DNA from: JBARRO01 sp049644265
GTDB taxonomy: Bacteria; Bacteroidota; Ignavibacteria; UBA10030
Assembly (NCBI GenBank): GCA_049644265.1
Contig: JBARRO010000271.1
Span: 1 to 44,642, forward strand
Reading direction: 5' to 3'
DNA: 44,642 nucleotides
The notes under the pieces: model-generated
What the model was told of the DNA's origin: nothing
Seen by the model: only the letters and a program-made list of their open reading frames with translations
Database searches by the model: none
In this document: positions 1 through 9,596 of the stretch, piece by piece
Numbering within the stretch: position 1 is the first letter of the stretch
Layout: the number at the start of each line of letters is the position of its first letter
Translations under genes and position numbers: made by a program

Positions 1-1
1 C

Positions 2-904
2 GGCTACAGCTGGCAGACATACAACGGATACAACTATATCTGGTATCCCGCTCTCTTTATTCACCAATACTCCCATTGTTGGGTCGATTTTCGCAACCTG
101 CAGGATGTCTACACAAAAGGAAAAGGACTGGATTACGCGGAGAATAGCCGTCGCGCAACGCTTGCGCAGTGGGAGTACTGCAAACAGAATCTCGGAGGTT
201 GGACGGGATACAGCGCAAATGTTTGGGGACTGACGGCGTGCGATGGCCCAAACACAGGGCAATTCAAGGGATACATTGAACGAGGCGGACCGCCAGCGCG
301 GAACGACGATGGGACGATTGCACCCACCGCGGCTGGAGGGTCGATGCCATTCACCCCGGAGATTTCCCTGCCGACACTCAAGTATTTGTACGACACATAC
401 CGCACAAGCCTGTGGACCCCGTACGGGTTTCGGGACGCGTTTAACTTGACCGCGAACTGGTGGGCGCCGGACGAGATTGGGATTGATCAGGGTCCGCTCA
501 TTATTATGGCGGAGAACTACCGTACTCAATCCGTCTGGAAGATCTTCATGAAAAGCGCCATCATCCAGCAGGGTCTGTCGCGAGCAGGATTCCTTTCCAC
601 GACAAACGTTTCGGAAACAAGCTCCCGCCCGTTGGATTTTGAACTCAAACAGAACTTCCCCAATCCGTTCAATCCCACAACAAACATCGTATTCCAGTTT
701 CCCGAACGGACATACGTCTCGCTCAAGGTTTTCGACATGCTGGGCCGTGAGGTCACAACGCTTGTCGACGAAATTATGGAGCCCGGTGTGCATACGAAAT
801 TGTTCGATACGCGCAGTGTGGTTGCTGTCTCAAGTGGTGTCTACTTCTATCGAATCCAGGCAGGCCGATTCGCCGAAGCGAAACCCATGATGCTGGTCAA
901 ATGA
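2..904 (+). CDS. GH144-type (COG5368 glycoamylase-like) glucanase, T9SS-secreted, 5' end cut off
   Basis: Open reading frame entering from the left edge, about 300 residues visible. It matches the family of its downstream neighbour: shared stretches are HQYSHCW(V/I)DFR, YENSRRA, a W(G)xTACDGP motif, an APTAAGGS(M/I)PF(T/A)PE segment and a GIDQGP motif near the end of the catalytic domain. This pattern belongs to the COG5368/PF10091 glycoamylase-like family, which includes the GH144 endo-beta-1,2-glucanases and exo-acting sophorohydrolases. After the catalytic domain comes a T9SS sorting domain of about 85 residues starting LKQNFPNPFNPTT and ending in MMLVK, so the enzyme is predicted to be secreted or anchored at the cell surface. 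Its N-terminal signal peptide lies outside the window. Family assignment is firm; exact linkage specificity is inferred from the family. Confidence 0.9.
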   Translation, partial: GYSWQTYNGYNYIWYPALFIHQYSHCWVDFRNLQDVYTKGKGLDYAENSRRATLAQWEYCKQNLGGWTGYSANVWGLTACDGPNTGQFKGYIERGGPPARNDDGTIAPTAAGGSMPFTPEISLPTLKYLYDTYRTSLWTPYGFRDAFNLTANWWAPDEIGIDQGPLIIMAENYRTQSVWKIFMKSAIIQQGLSRAGFLSTTNVSETSSRPLDFELKQNFPNPFNPTTNIVFQFPERTYVSLKVFDMLGREVTTLVDEIMEPGVHTKLFDTRSVVAVSSGVYFYRIQAGRFAEAKPMMLVK

Positions 905-955
905 GCCGATGAGGAAAGCCGAGATTCCTGCCGTTTTTGTTCTCAGAGAGCGTCC

Positions 956-2350
956 ATGAAAACCTTTATCATGATCTTTCTGTTTTATGTCTCAACAGTC
1001 GGTTGTCAGCAGGCGACTCAACGGCCATCCCTGGGCCATTGGGATCCTTTCCTCGACACACTCCAACAACGGACGTTCTCGTTTTTCTGGAAGACGACGG
1101 ATTCTGCGACGGGTCTGGCGCCCGATCGGTATCCGACCCGCACGTTTTCCAGCGTGGCGGGAGCCGGCTTTGCATTGTCCGCGTACCCGATTGGCGTCGA
1201 GCGTGGATACGTGGCTCGTGCCGATGCCTCAAGGCGGGTGCTCACCACGGTGCGTTTTTTCTGGGGTCTTCCTCAAAACAATCATCCGGTAAGATCCGCT
1301 GGGTACAATGGATTCTTCTACCATTTTCTTCATCTTGATTCCGGACTTCGATTTGCAGATGTTGAGCTCTCGACGATCGATTCTGCTCTACTCCTGGCCG
1401 GGGTTCTCTTTTGTCAATCGTATTTCAACGGTTCGTCGGATGACGAACAGCAGATTCGCGCATACGCCGACTCTTTGTATCGGAGAATGGACTGGCGATG
1501 GGTACAAAAACGCGCCCCGCTCGTCTCCATGGGATGGCGGCCCGAGAAGGGATTCATCCAGGCCGACTGGCGCGGCTATGACGAGGGTATGATCCTTTAC
1601 ATTCTCGCATTGGGCTCACCGACCTATCCTGTGGAACCGGACGCCTGGAAGGCATGGACAGAAAACTACAAGTGGGCCACTTACTACGGACAGGAGTTCA
1701 TCAGTTTTGGACCGTTGTTCGGCCATCAGTACTCGCATTGCTGGATCGATTTCCGCGGTATTCAGGACGAATACATGCGATCAAAGGGAATCGACTACTA
1801 TGAAAACTCCCGACGTGCGGCACTCACGCAGCCTCTGTATGCAAAAGCCAATCCGGGGAAATGGCGCGGCTACTCATCAAGCGTGTGGGGTTTCACTGCT
1901 TGCGACGGCCCGGGGGATACAAGTTTCGTCGTTGATGGATTCAAACGAACCTTCGGTGGTTATGCCGCCCATGGAGTCTCTTTTGATTGGGTAAACGATG
2001 ACGGGACCCTCTCACCCACAGCCCCGGGTGGATCAATTCCCTTTGCTCCGGAAATCTGCATTCCGGCGTTGAAGACGATGCGCGACCGGTTCGGCAGCAA
2101 GCTTTGGAAGGAGTACGGATTTGTCGATGCGTTCAACCCGACATTTGTGACAACAAAAACACCCGACGGCTGGTTTGATGTCGACTATCTCGGCATCGAT
2201 CAGGGTCCGATTGTGATCATGATTGAGAACTTTCGAAATGGGTTCGTCTGGGATGTCATGAAAAAGAACCCGTATATTGTCCGCGGATTGCAGCGTGCGG
2301 GTTTCTCCGGAGGATGGCTGGACTCCCTGCAAAGAAAATCGGAGCAATGA
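956..2350 (+). CDS. GH144-type (COG5368) beta-1,2-glucan-active lipoprotein
   Basis: A 464-residue protein paralogous to the truncated gene before it. The N-terminus has a hydrophobic stretch ending in a lipobox (TVGC, Cys17), so it is predicted to be lipid-anchored. The remaining ~440 residues are one catalytic domain with the family hallmarks: FFWKTTD near the start, HQYSHCWIDFR, YENSRRA, GFTACDGP, and GIDQGP followed by MIENFRNGFVW. Family members hydrolyse beta-1,2-glucan to sophorose or short oligosaccharides. Unlike its neighbour it lacks a T9SS tail, so the pair seems split between a secreted form and a lipoprotein form. A GAGAG stretch about six bases before the ATG is a weak ribosome site. 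The stop overlaps the start of the following GH2 gene (ATGA), implying translational coupling. Confidence 0.9.
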   Translation: MKTFIMIFLFYVSTVGCQQATQRPSLGHWDPFLDTLQQRTFSFFWKTTDSATGLAPDRYPTRTFSSVAGAGFALSAYPIGVERGYVARADASRRVLTTVRFFWGLPQNNHPVRSAGYNGFFYHFLHLDSGLRFADVELSTIDSALLLAGVLFCQSYFNGSSDDEQQIRAYADSLYRRMDWRWVQKRAPLVSMGWRPEKGFIQADWRGYDEGMILYILALGSPTYPVEPDAWKAWTENYKWATYYGQEFISFGPLFGHQYSHCWIDFRGIQDEYMRSKGIDYYENSRRAALTQPLYAKANPGKWRGYSSSVWGFTACDGPGDTSFVVDGFKRTFGGYAAHGVSFDWVNDDGTLSPTAPGGSIPFAPEICIPALKTMRDRFGSKLWKEYGFVDAFNPTFVTTKTPDGWFDVDYLGIDQGPIVIMIENFRNGFVWDVMKKNPYIVRGLQRAGFSGGWLDSLQRKSEQ

Positions 2351-5058
2351 TCGTCAAGCCCTCAGTTCAGAAATTTGTTCTCGATCCCGCCAAGTCGCGC
2401 AACGTTCTTTCGCTCAGTGGCATCTGGGAACTCCAGGCAGGAGCGAAGGGGACAATTCCCCCAGCGTTTCACCACACAGTCCAAGTCCCCTCATTCGTCG
2501 ACATGGCAACGCCGCCCTACCGGTGGGCGGATGCCGAATATCACTTCTACCGAAAAGTCTTCATAATCAACAGCGCGGCCAGATCGCTCACGCTATTCCT
2601 ACGGATCGACCAGGCGCAATATGGTACATCTGTCTGGCTTAATGGAATACAGATTGGAGCGAGCCTAAGCTGCTACACTTCGCAAGAATATCCGATTGAT
2701 TTCGCACTGAAGTGGGATAAAGAGAACGAACTCATTGTGAGAGTTGGTGCCAGGAATACTCTTTCCCCGGAGAGCGCCGTCGGGAAAGATCAGGAGAAGG
2801 AGATTTTCATTCCGGGAATGTGGGGGGATGTTGCGATCGTCGCTACTCACAATCCTGCCATTAGATCCGTTCAAGTGTTGCCGGATATTGAACACTCAAC
2901 CGCAGCCATACGAGTCACCCTGGAGAATATTGCCGCAGAGGCGATCAACGTCGAGGTGGGTTCGCGCGTTCTGGAGAAGGCTGCGCAGAAGTTGGCTGCT
3001 GACGACATGACGGTGACGGTACAGGTCTCAGCAGGCCGAACCGCACAAGTCACCGTGACTCATCCCGTTACGAATGCTCATCTCTGGAGCCCGGATAGTC
3101 CATTTTTATACGAGGCCGAAACGACTGTTCGCTCTGGCGCCCAAACTTGTGACTCCGTTCGTACTGTCTTTGGGATGCGCGAATTCAAGATCCGTGGGAA
3201 AGGCTTTTTTCTCAACAGAGGAAAGATACTGTTACGAGGGGGAAATATTGCCCTCCATCGTTTCTTCTCGGACAAAGAGCGCGGTATGCTTCCCTGGGAC
3301 AGAAGTTGGGTCAAAAGGGCGTTGATCGACGTGCCCAAATCCCATAATTTCAATTTTTTTCGTAATCACTTGGGGCATATGCCTAAGTTGTGGTACGACA
3401 TTGCTGATGAAGAGGGCATGTTGATACAAGACGAATGGCAATTCTGGGGAAGAACGGGGTCGAAGGAGCAGATCAGGAGAGAATTCACGGAATGGCTTCA
3501 GGACAACTGGAATCATCCGAGCATCGTGATCTGGGACCCATTGAACGAGTCGTCGGATGAAGAAGTGCAGAGCGAAATTGTCCCTGAAATGAAGAAGCTC
3601 GACCCGACTCGACCGTGGGAATCGGTGGATGTTCTCGAAGAACATCCGTACATCTACTCGTTGGGACCTGTTCTGAACAACAGGAAATTCGGTTTTACCC
3701 GTGCGTTGGAGGAAGTCGCAACATCATCGAAACCGACTATGCTCAACGAGTTTGTTTGGTGGTGGCTCGACGGCGAGGGTGCGCCGACCAGTCTCATGAA
3801 CGGCGTCGTGGAACGATGGCTCGGCCGATCCTATACAAAAGAAGAGCTGTTCAGACATCAGGCGTTCCTGGCACAGGAGCTCGTGGAGTTGTTTCGCCGG
3901 ATGCGTGTGGATGCTATTCAGCCGTTTGTCTATCTGAGCAACGCCGATGGGCCGACATCGCACTGGTTCCTTGGATATATTGGGGATCTTAATTCAAAAC
4001 CGATTCTCTCCGCGTTGAAGAATGCGTTTGAGCCCTGCGGAGTGAGTATCGAATTGTGGGATAGACACTTTTTCGCGGGTGAGCGGCGTGTTGTCAGGAT
4101 CTTTGCCTTCAACGATACGCAAAAACAGAAGGAATGCAGGGTCCGTTACGGCATCGTTGGAGGGTCGGGAAACTGGATTCATTCGCGTACATTCGAATTG
4201 GCAGTGCCGGCGTGCGAATCTGGGATTCGTGATGTCGAAATCGACTTTCCGAAGGAGGCGGGCACCTATTTTGTAGTCGCAGAAATATCTCCGAACGGTG
4301 AATCACAAACGGCGGTCAGTAAGAAAATAGCACACGTGTTTCGTCGCGTCGATTATTCATCCCTCCCATACCGGCAAATCTCGGTATTGGATGAATCGAA
4401 TGAAATTCAGAAATTTCTCCAATCTCACACGATTCCTCCTCTGCCTTTCGACAGCGCCACACTTCATGCTCCTGGCGTCCTTGTTGTCGCGGGAAAATCA
4501 TGGCGTAATCGGGAATTCACAAGCAAGGTTCGCGATGTCTCCGAATGGGTAAGTCAGGGAGGATGCCTTGTGTTGGTCGAGCCAGAACATAACGTTGAAA
4601 GCAGTTTGAATGGAGCGGTGCTTGAAGGTCTCAACCTTGTTGTCGAGCGTAGAGATGATGTCGATAAAGGGGGATACGATTCTTACGTATTCGCAGTCGA
4701 TCGATCCCATCCCCTATGGCACGGAATAGCAAAGGAGCATTTGAAAATGTTCAATGGTGCTTACGGGGGGGAGGCAGTGTCTGAACACAACGTCGCCCTT
4801 GGAACAAATCCGACTGTGCATGCGGAGTGCGGGCTCGGCTTGTCCATCCCCGCAGTCGTTGAGCATGCGTACGGGAGCGGAAGGGTGCTCCTTTCGCGGA
4901 TTCAGATGCGTGGCCGGCTTGTTGCTCAATCGTCTTCTCACGAACTGTATGACCGAAGAGCGGACCCCGTTGTTCAGCGCCATTTGGTGAATATGATTCT
5001 CTATGGTGCGAACAAAACCGTCGGCAATGAAGTCAGGAATGTGGCAGTCAAGCCGTAA
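2347..5058 (+). CDS. Glycoside hydrolase family 2 enzyme, cytoplasmic
   Basis: A 903-residue GH2 protein with the usual order: jelly-roll sugar-binding domain (about residues 20-180), immunoglobulin-like domain (about 180-275), TIM barrel (about 275-600), then extra C-terminal domains. The acid/base glutamate is E401 in WDPLNES and the nucleophile is E468 in KPTMLNEF. No signal peptide is visible, so it should act in the cytoplasm on imported oligosaccharides. The ATG at 2347 overlaps the previous stop (ATGA) and has a CGGAG a few bases upstream. An in-frame ATG at 2314 would add 11 residues that lie over the preceding gene, and its GGAGG sits too close to serve it. GH2 covers beta-galactosidase, beta-mannosidase, beta-glucuronidase and others. 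Context favours a beta-glucoside, but substrate is not readable from sequence. Confidence 0.9.
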   Translation: MIVKPSVQKFVLDPAKSRNVLSLSGIWELQAGAKGTIPPAFHHTVQVPSFVDMATPPYRWADAEYHFYRKVFIINSAARSLTLFLRIDQAQYGTSVWLNGIQIGASLSCYTSQEYPIDFALKWDKENELIVRVGARNTLSPESAVGKDQEKEIFIPGMWGDVAIVATHNPAIRSVQVLPDIEHSTAAIRVTLENIAAEAINVEVGSRVLEKAAQKLAADDMTVTVQVSAGRTAQVTVTHPVTNAHLWSPDSPFLYEAETTVRSGAQTCDSVRTVFGMREFKIRGKGFFLNRGKILLRGGNIALHRFFSDKERGMLPWDRSWVKRALIDVPKSHNFNFFRNHLGHMPKLWYDIADEEGMLIQDEWQFWGRTGSKEQIRREFTEWLQDNWNHPSIVIWDPLNESSDEEVQSEIVPEMKKLDPTRPWESVDVLEEHPYIYSLGPVLNNRKFGFTRALEEVATSSKPTMLNEFVWWWLDGEGAPTSLMNGVVERWLGRSYTKEELFRHQAFLAQELVELFRRMRVDAIQPFVYLSNADGPTSHWFLGYIGDLNSKPILSALKNAFEPCGVSIELWDRHFFAGERRVVRIFAFNDTQKQKECRVRYGIVGGSGNWIHSRTFELAVPACESGIRDVEIDFPKEAGTYFVVAEISPNGESQTAVSKKIAHVFRRVDYSSLPYRQISVLDESNEIQKFLQSHTIPPLPFDSATLHAPGVLVVAGKSWRNREFTSKVRDVSEWVSQGGCLVLVEPEHNVESSLNGAVLEGLNLVVERRDDVDKGGYDSYVFAVDRSHPLWHGIAKEHLKMFNGAYGGEAVSEHNVALGTNPTVHAECGLGLSIPAVVEHAYGSGRVLLSRIQMRGRLVAQSSSHELYDRRADPVVQRHLVNMILYGANKTVGNEVRNVAVKP

Positions 5059-5110
5059 CGATATTCATTCGTGCGTGATAAGGCAATCTCTCAACAGGAA
5101 GGGAAGAATC

Positions 5111-7357
5111 ATGAATCGAACCCAGACGTTCAAAAGGATGACCTTGAGTCTGTGCTTGATGAGCAGCCTGCTGATCACCAGCGCGATGCCGGCAAATGCG
5201 CAGACGGACTTTCTTGAAAAGATGCGGGTAGAGCGGAACATCGACATTCTGCTTTCGCAAATGACGCTGGACGAAAAGTTGGGACAATTGAATCAGCTTT
5301 CCGGGGAAGGGGAACGGGGAATCCGTCCTGAGCAACGCGAGCTGGTCAGGAAAGGCGCCGTTGGATCATTTCTCAACGTGGTCTCGACCGCGGCCACCAG
5401 GGAAGTTCAGCGGATTGCCGTTCAGGAAACCCGGTTGAAGATCCCTCTGATATTTGGGCTGGATGTTATTCACGGGTATCGGACGATTTTTCCGGTTCCG
5501 CTTGCGGAGGCAAGCACGTGGAATCCCGAGCTCGTGGAGAAGGCTGCCCGTGTCGCAGCAATTGAAGCGACAGCCGCAGGAGTTCAATGGACGTTCGCGC
5601 CCATGGTCGATATCGCACGAGATCCACGGTGGGGAAGAATCGTGGAAGGGTCCGGGGAAGACCCGTACCTCGGCTCGCTGATGGCTGCGGCCCGCGTGCG
5701 CGGGTTTCAGGGAGCGACTCTCGAGTCCCCAGGCTCTCTGCTCGCATGTGCAAAGCACTATGCAGCATACGGTGGAGCGGAAGCGGGCAAGGACTACAAT
5801 ACGGCGGATATTTCAGAACGTACGCTGCGCGAAATCTACCTTCCGCCATTCCGCGCCGCCGTGAAGGCGGGCGCAGGAACTCTTATGAGTTCGTTCAACG
5901 AGATCGGGGGTATTCCGAGCACCGCGAATCCACTGCTGCTTACGAAGATTCTGCGGGGGGAATGGGGATTCGGCGGGTTTGTCGTTAGTGATTGGGGTGC
6001 CATAGAGGAGCTCGTGACGCATGGAATTGCGGCAACCCGAGCTGAGGCAGGTGTTCGTGCCATCAAAGCCGGAGTCGACATGGACATGCAGGGGCTGATC
6101 TACAAAGAGGATCTCCCTGCCGAAGTTCGCGAGGGACGGCTTGCGATGGACGATGTTGACCGGGCAGTGCGGCGCGTCCTCAGAATGAAATTTCAACTTG
6201 GATTGTTCGCCAATCCCTACAAGAACTGTGATTCAACCCTTGAGCAGACCATGTTGCTTACACCGGAGCACCGATCTCTCGCACTAACCGAGGCCCGACA
6301 GGCAATTGTTCTGCTGAAGAACGAGGGCAATACTCTTCCTCTCACGAAGAACATAGGAACCATAGCCCTCATCGGTCCCTTGGCGAACAACAGGGAGGAA
6401 CTCCTGGGAGCCTGGGCTGCGAAGGGTAAATCGGAAGATGCGGTTACTGTGCTCGACGGAATCAAGAAGAAATTGTCTTCAGCCGGCAAAATTCTCTACG
6501 CGAAGGGGTGTGAGATCGATTCCTCTTGGAAGGGTGGGTTTGACGAAGCCCGGCGCGCTGCCTCGAAAGCGGATGCAGTCGTTCTCGTGATGGGGGAGGC
6601 AGCGTGGATGAGCGGCGAGGCAGCAAGCAGGTCTAACCTTGGACTTCCTGGCGTTCAGGAGGATTTGGTGAGAGAGATGCAGAAAACGGGTAAGCCAGTG
6701 GTCGTTGTCCTCATGAACGGTCGTCCGCTGACAATTCCCTGGGTTTATGAGCAGATTCCGGCTGTACTCGAAAGCTGGTATCTTGGGATTGAGGCGGGAA
6801 ACGCCGTGGCGGACGTGCTGTTTGGCGATGTTAATCCGAGTGGGAAACTCCCTGTGACTATTCCGCGAAGCGTGGGCCAAATCCCCCTCTATTACAATCA
6901 CAAGAATACAGGGAGGCCTGCATCGGAGAGTCACTATACTTCAAAATATATCGATGGTCCCGTTACTCCCCAGTATCCCTTTGGGTACGGCATTGGCTAT
7001 TCGAAGTTTACATACAGGAACCTGGCCCTGAGTTCGAACAAAATTGGTCCTTCGGATTCTTTGCGAGTCACGGTCCAGGTCCAGAACAATGGAACGATAA
7101 GGGGGGAAGAGGTTGTCCAGCTTTATGTCCGCGATTTGAGCGCGTCGGTGACACGACCGGTCAAGGAATTGAAAGGTCTTCGCCGGATCATGCTCAAACC
7201 CGCAGAACAAGCCTCTGTCAGATTCGTCCTCCCCATGGAAGATCTGTCGTTTCTTGACGATCAAATGAAGTCCGTGGTGGAACCCGGCAAGTTTAGAATT
7301 TTTGTGGGTGGGAATTCTGAAGAAGTCCTGGAACAAGAATTTGAGGTGATTCGATAA
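5111..7357 (+). CDS. Glycoside hydrolase family 3 beta-glucosidase, exported
   Basis: A 748-residue GH3 protein of the BglX type. It has a signal peptide with a likely cut after Ala30 (PANA|Q), an N-terminal TIM barrel with the KH motif (CAKHYAAYGG) and the nucleophile D294 in VVSDWGA, an alpha/beta sandwich domain with a GEAAWMSGEAASRS loop typical of the acid/base region, and a C-terminal fibronectin III-like domain (GEEVVQLYVRD). The start is fixed by AGGAAGGGA shortly before ATG 5111 and by the signal peptide that follows. In known beta-1,2-glucan loci such as that of Listeria innocua, a GH3 enzyme hydrolyses sophorose and sophoro-oligosaccharides, which fits the GH144 neighbours. It should act in the periplasm or outside. 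GH3 family is certain; sophorose preference is inference. Confidence 0.93.
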   Translation: MNRTQTFKRMTLSLCLMSSLLITSAMPANAQTDFLEKMRVERNIDILLSQMTLDEKLGQLNQLSGEGERGIRPEQRELVRKGAVGSFLNVVSTAATREVQRIAVQETRLKIPLIFGLDVIHGYRTIFPVPLAEASTWNPELVEKAARVAAIEATAAGVQWTFAPMVDIARDPRWGRIVEGSGEDPYLGSLMAAARVRGFQGATLESPGSLLACAKHYAAYGGAEAGKDYNTADISERTLREIYLPPFRAAVKAGAGTLMSSFNEIGGIPSTANPLLLTKILRGEWGFGGFVVSDWGAIEELVTHGIAATRAEAGVRAIKAGVDMDMQGLIYKEDLPAEVREGRLAMDDVDRAVRRVLRMKFQLGLFANPYKNCDSTLEQTMLLTPEHRSLALTEARQAIVLLKNEGNTLPLTKNIGTIALIGPLANNREELLGAWAAKGKSEDAVTVLDGIKKKLSSAGKILYAKGCEIDSSWKGGFDEARRAASKADAVVLVMGEAAWMSGEAASRSNLGLPGVQEDLVREMQKTGKPVVVVLMNGRPLTIPWVYEQIPAVLESWYLGIEAGNAVADVLFGDVNPSGKLPVTIPRSVGQIPLYYNHKNTGRPASESHYTSKYIDGPVTPQYPFGYGIGYSKFTYRNLALSSNKIGPSDSLRVTVQVQNNGTIRGEEVVQLYVRDLSASVTRPVKELKGLRRIMLKPAEQASVRFVLPMEDLSFLDDQMKSVVEPGKFRIFVGGNSEEVLEQEFEVIR

Positions 7358-7382
7358 GAGCTCCCTGGTTTCCAAATTTCAA

Positions 7383-8666
7383 ATGATGATTCGACAAACA
7401 AAGCTCCTCGGTTGCTGTTTCCTGCTTCTCTCCAGCGTTTTGTTGGAGGGATGCTCTCCGAAGCCTGGAGGCCGCGTGGAAGTGGTGTTCTGGGCCATGG
7501 GTGCCGAAGGTGAACATGTGCAAAAACTTGTTCCCCGATTCGAAGAGCTGAATCCGGGTATCCACATCAAGGTGCAGCAAATTCCGTGGACTGCGGCACA
7601 CGAAAAGCTCCTAACCGCGTTCGCGGGGAATTCCCTTCCGGACGTCTGTCAACTTGGGAACACCTGGATTCCTGAATTCTCCACGCTTGGTGCGCTCGAA
7701 CCTCTCACTCAGTGGATGAACGGATCCTTGGTCGTGAAGAAGGAAAACTATTTCCCGGGCATTTGGGAAACGAATGTCATGGATAGTTCCCTGTACGGCA
7801 TTCCATGGTATGTTGATACACGCCTGCTCTTCTATCGCAAAGACATCCTTGCTCAGGCGGGATATTCTCATCCTCCCCGAACCTGGGATGAGTGGCTTGA
7901 CGTGTCGGAGAAAATAGTTCAACACTCTCAAAAGAACGAACACTATGCAATCTTTCTCCCCACGAACGAATGGGCGCCGTTTGTCATTGCAGGGTTGCAG
8001 GCCGGCTCTGCTTTGCTCAAGGATGAAAACCGGTTTGGCGACTTCAGCGGACAGCAGTTTCATGAATCGTTTCGGTACCTCATGTCATTTTACCGCAAGA
8101 AGGTCGCGCCGGTCGGAATAACGCGCGTGACAAATATCTATCAGGGAATGGCAGAAGGCTTCTTTGCGATGTATATCACGGGGCCATGGAATCTCGGCGA
8201 GTTTCGACGCCGCTTTCCGGTTGAGCTGCAGAATGAATGGATGACCGCGCCGATGCCTGCTCCGGGGCCTCCCGGTCCGGGAGTGTCTCTCGCAGGAGGA
8301 TCGAGCCTGGTCATGTTCAAGAACTCGGAGACAAAGGCTGCTGCGTGGAAGTTCATCGAGTACATGTCCCGGCCTGAATCGCAGCTTGGGTTCTATGAGA
8401 TCACGGGTGACCTTCCGGCGGTTCGGCAGGCGTGGAGTGATTCCGCTCTGTCCACCAACAAATATGTGAAGGCCTTCTACGAACAGTTGGAGCATGTGGT
8501 CCCGACGCCGAAGATCCCTGAATGGGAGCAGCTGGCGATGAAAGTCCAGCAATATGCCGAGGTCGCATCGACCGGAACGGTCTCCGTAGAGGATGCACTT
8601 GCGTCTCTTGACCGCGATGTTAACGTGATTCTTGAGAAGCGGCGATGGATGATGGACCGAAAGTAG
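7383..8666 (+). CDS. ABC sugar importer, extracellular solute-binding lipoprotein (family 1)
   Basis: A 427-residue substrate-binding protein of the MalE-like family 1. It has a lipobox at Cys24 (LLEGC), then VVFWAMGAEGEHVQKLVPRFEELNPGI, the canonical opening of these proteins. Further hallmarks are PDVCQLGNTWIPEF, LYGIPWYVDTRLLFYRKD and a late AWKFIEYMSRPESQ. It would capture an oligosaccharide in the periplasm and hand it to the two permeases encoded next. Binding proteins of the same class serve beta-1,2-gluco-oligosaccharides in Listeria, and the GH144/GH3 context supports the same ligand here. Two adjacent ATGs (7383 and 7386) are both possible starts, and no strong ribosome site is visible before either. 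Confidence 0.93.
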   Translation: MMIRQTKLLGCCFLLLSSVLLEGCSPKPGGRVEVVFWAMGAEGEHVQKLVPRFEELNPGIHIKVQQIPWTAAHEKLLTAFAGNSLPDVCQLGNTWIPEFSTLGALEPLTQWMNGSLVVKKENYFPGIWETNVMDSSLYGIPWYVDTRLLFYRKDILAQAGYSHPPRTWDEWLDVSEKIVQHSQKNEHYAIFLPTNEWAPFVIAGLQAGSALLKDENRFGDFSGQQFHESFRYLMSFYRKKVAPVGITRVTNIYQGMAEGFFAMYITGPWNLGEFRRRFPVELQNEWMTAPMPAPGPPGPGVSLAGGSSLVMFKNSETKAAAWKFIEYMSRPESQLGFYEITGDLPAVRQAWSDSALSTNKYVKAFYEQLEHVVPTPKIPEWEQLAMKVQQYAEVASTGTVSVEDALASLDRDVNVILEKRRWMMDRK

Positions 8667-8711
8667 AGGGGCTATGCTATTCATGAGACACATCGAGAAG
8701 CTCTGACCCGG

Positions 8712-9596
8712 ATGGAAAACAAAAGCCTTCGTCGTGCCGCATACCTGTTTCTTGCTCCGGCGCTCCTGCCGATCTTCGTGTTCTTCTTCATTCCGGCGAT
8801 CGCCGCGCTGGCGATGAGTTTTACCGATTTTGACATTTATTCCCTCGGTGATATCGCCAATGCCCGCTTTGTAGGGGTTCGCAACTACGTACAGTTGCTG
8901 GATGATCCGTTGTTCTGGAAGGCGATGCTGAATACGTTCTACTATGTGGTCGTCGGCGGGCCGTTGTCGGTCGGCATTTCGCTCGGAATGGCGCTTCTCC
9001 TGAACTCGAAACTCGCGAGATTCAAAGGGTTCTTCCGCACCGTGTACTTCGCCCCCGTCGTTACCACTCTTGTTGCGGTGGCGGTGGTGTGGCGGTTTAT
9101 GTACCATCCCCGGTTTGGATTGTTGAATTACGCACTCAGCTTTGTTGGGATCAACGCCATCGATTGGCTCGGCGATCCTGCTTGGGCGATGCCCGCGATC
9201 ATCCTGTTGTCTGTTTGGAAGGGGTTCGGCTACAACATGATCATCTTTATTGCCGGACTGCAGAATATTCCTCCTGAACTCTACGAAGCTTCCCGGATTG
9301 ACGGAGCGACAGGATGGCAGCAGTTCAAAAGCATCACGATTCCGATGCTGATTCCCACAGCGTTATTTGTCGGCATTATCACGATGATCAACAACTTTCA
9401 GCTCTTTGCCGAACCCTACGTGATGACGCAAGGAGGTCCGCTGAACAGCACGCTGAGTGTGGTCTTGCTCATGTATCAGCAAGGATTTCGCTGGTGGAAT
9501 ATGGGCTACTCGGCGGCCATCGCCTTCGTGCTGTTCGGAATCATTCTCATTGGCTCACTCCTCCAGGCACGTCTTCAGAAAGTGAGCGCATTCTGA
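8712..9596 (+). CDS. ABC sugar importer permease, MalF-type
   Basis: A 294-residue inner-membrane permease with about six membrane spans. The N-terminus (AAYLFLAPALLPIFVFFFIPAI) is typical of UgpA/MalF-type subunits. The cytoplasmic EAA loop, which docks on the ATPase, is present as YEASRIDGATGWQQFKSITIP, followed by the late LNSTLSVVLLMYQQGF motif. It pairs with the next gene to form the transmembrane channel for the binding protein upstream. No ATP-binding subunit is encoded nearby, so a shared MsiK/UgpC-type ATPase elsewhere must drive it. The stop (TGATG) overlaps the next start by one base. Confidence 0.95.
   Translation: MENKSLRRAAYLFLAPALLPIFVFFFIPAIAALAMSFTDFDIYSLGDIANARFVGVRNYVQLLDDPLFWKAMLNTFYYVVVGGPLSVGISLGMALLLNSKLARFKGFFRTVYFAPVVTTLVAVAVVWRFMYHPRFGLLNYALSFVGINAIDWLGDPAWAMPAIILLSVWKGFGYNMIIFIAGLQNIPPELYEASRIDGATGWQQFKSITIPMLIPTALFVGIITMINNFQLFAEPYVMTQGGPLNSTLSVVLLMYQQGFRWWNMGYSAAIAFVLFGIILIGSLLQARLQKVSAF

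Noticed and set aside
2314..2346. Upstream start for the GH2 gene
   Set aside because: It would place 11 extra residues over the end of the GH144 gene, and the GGAGG lies directly against that ATG. The ATGA overlap at 2347 is the more usual arrangement.
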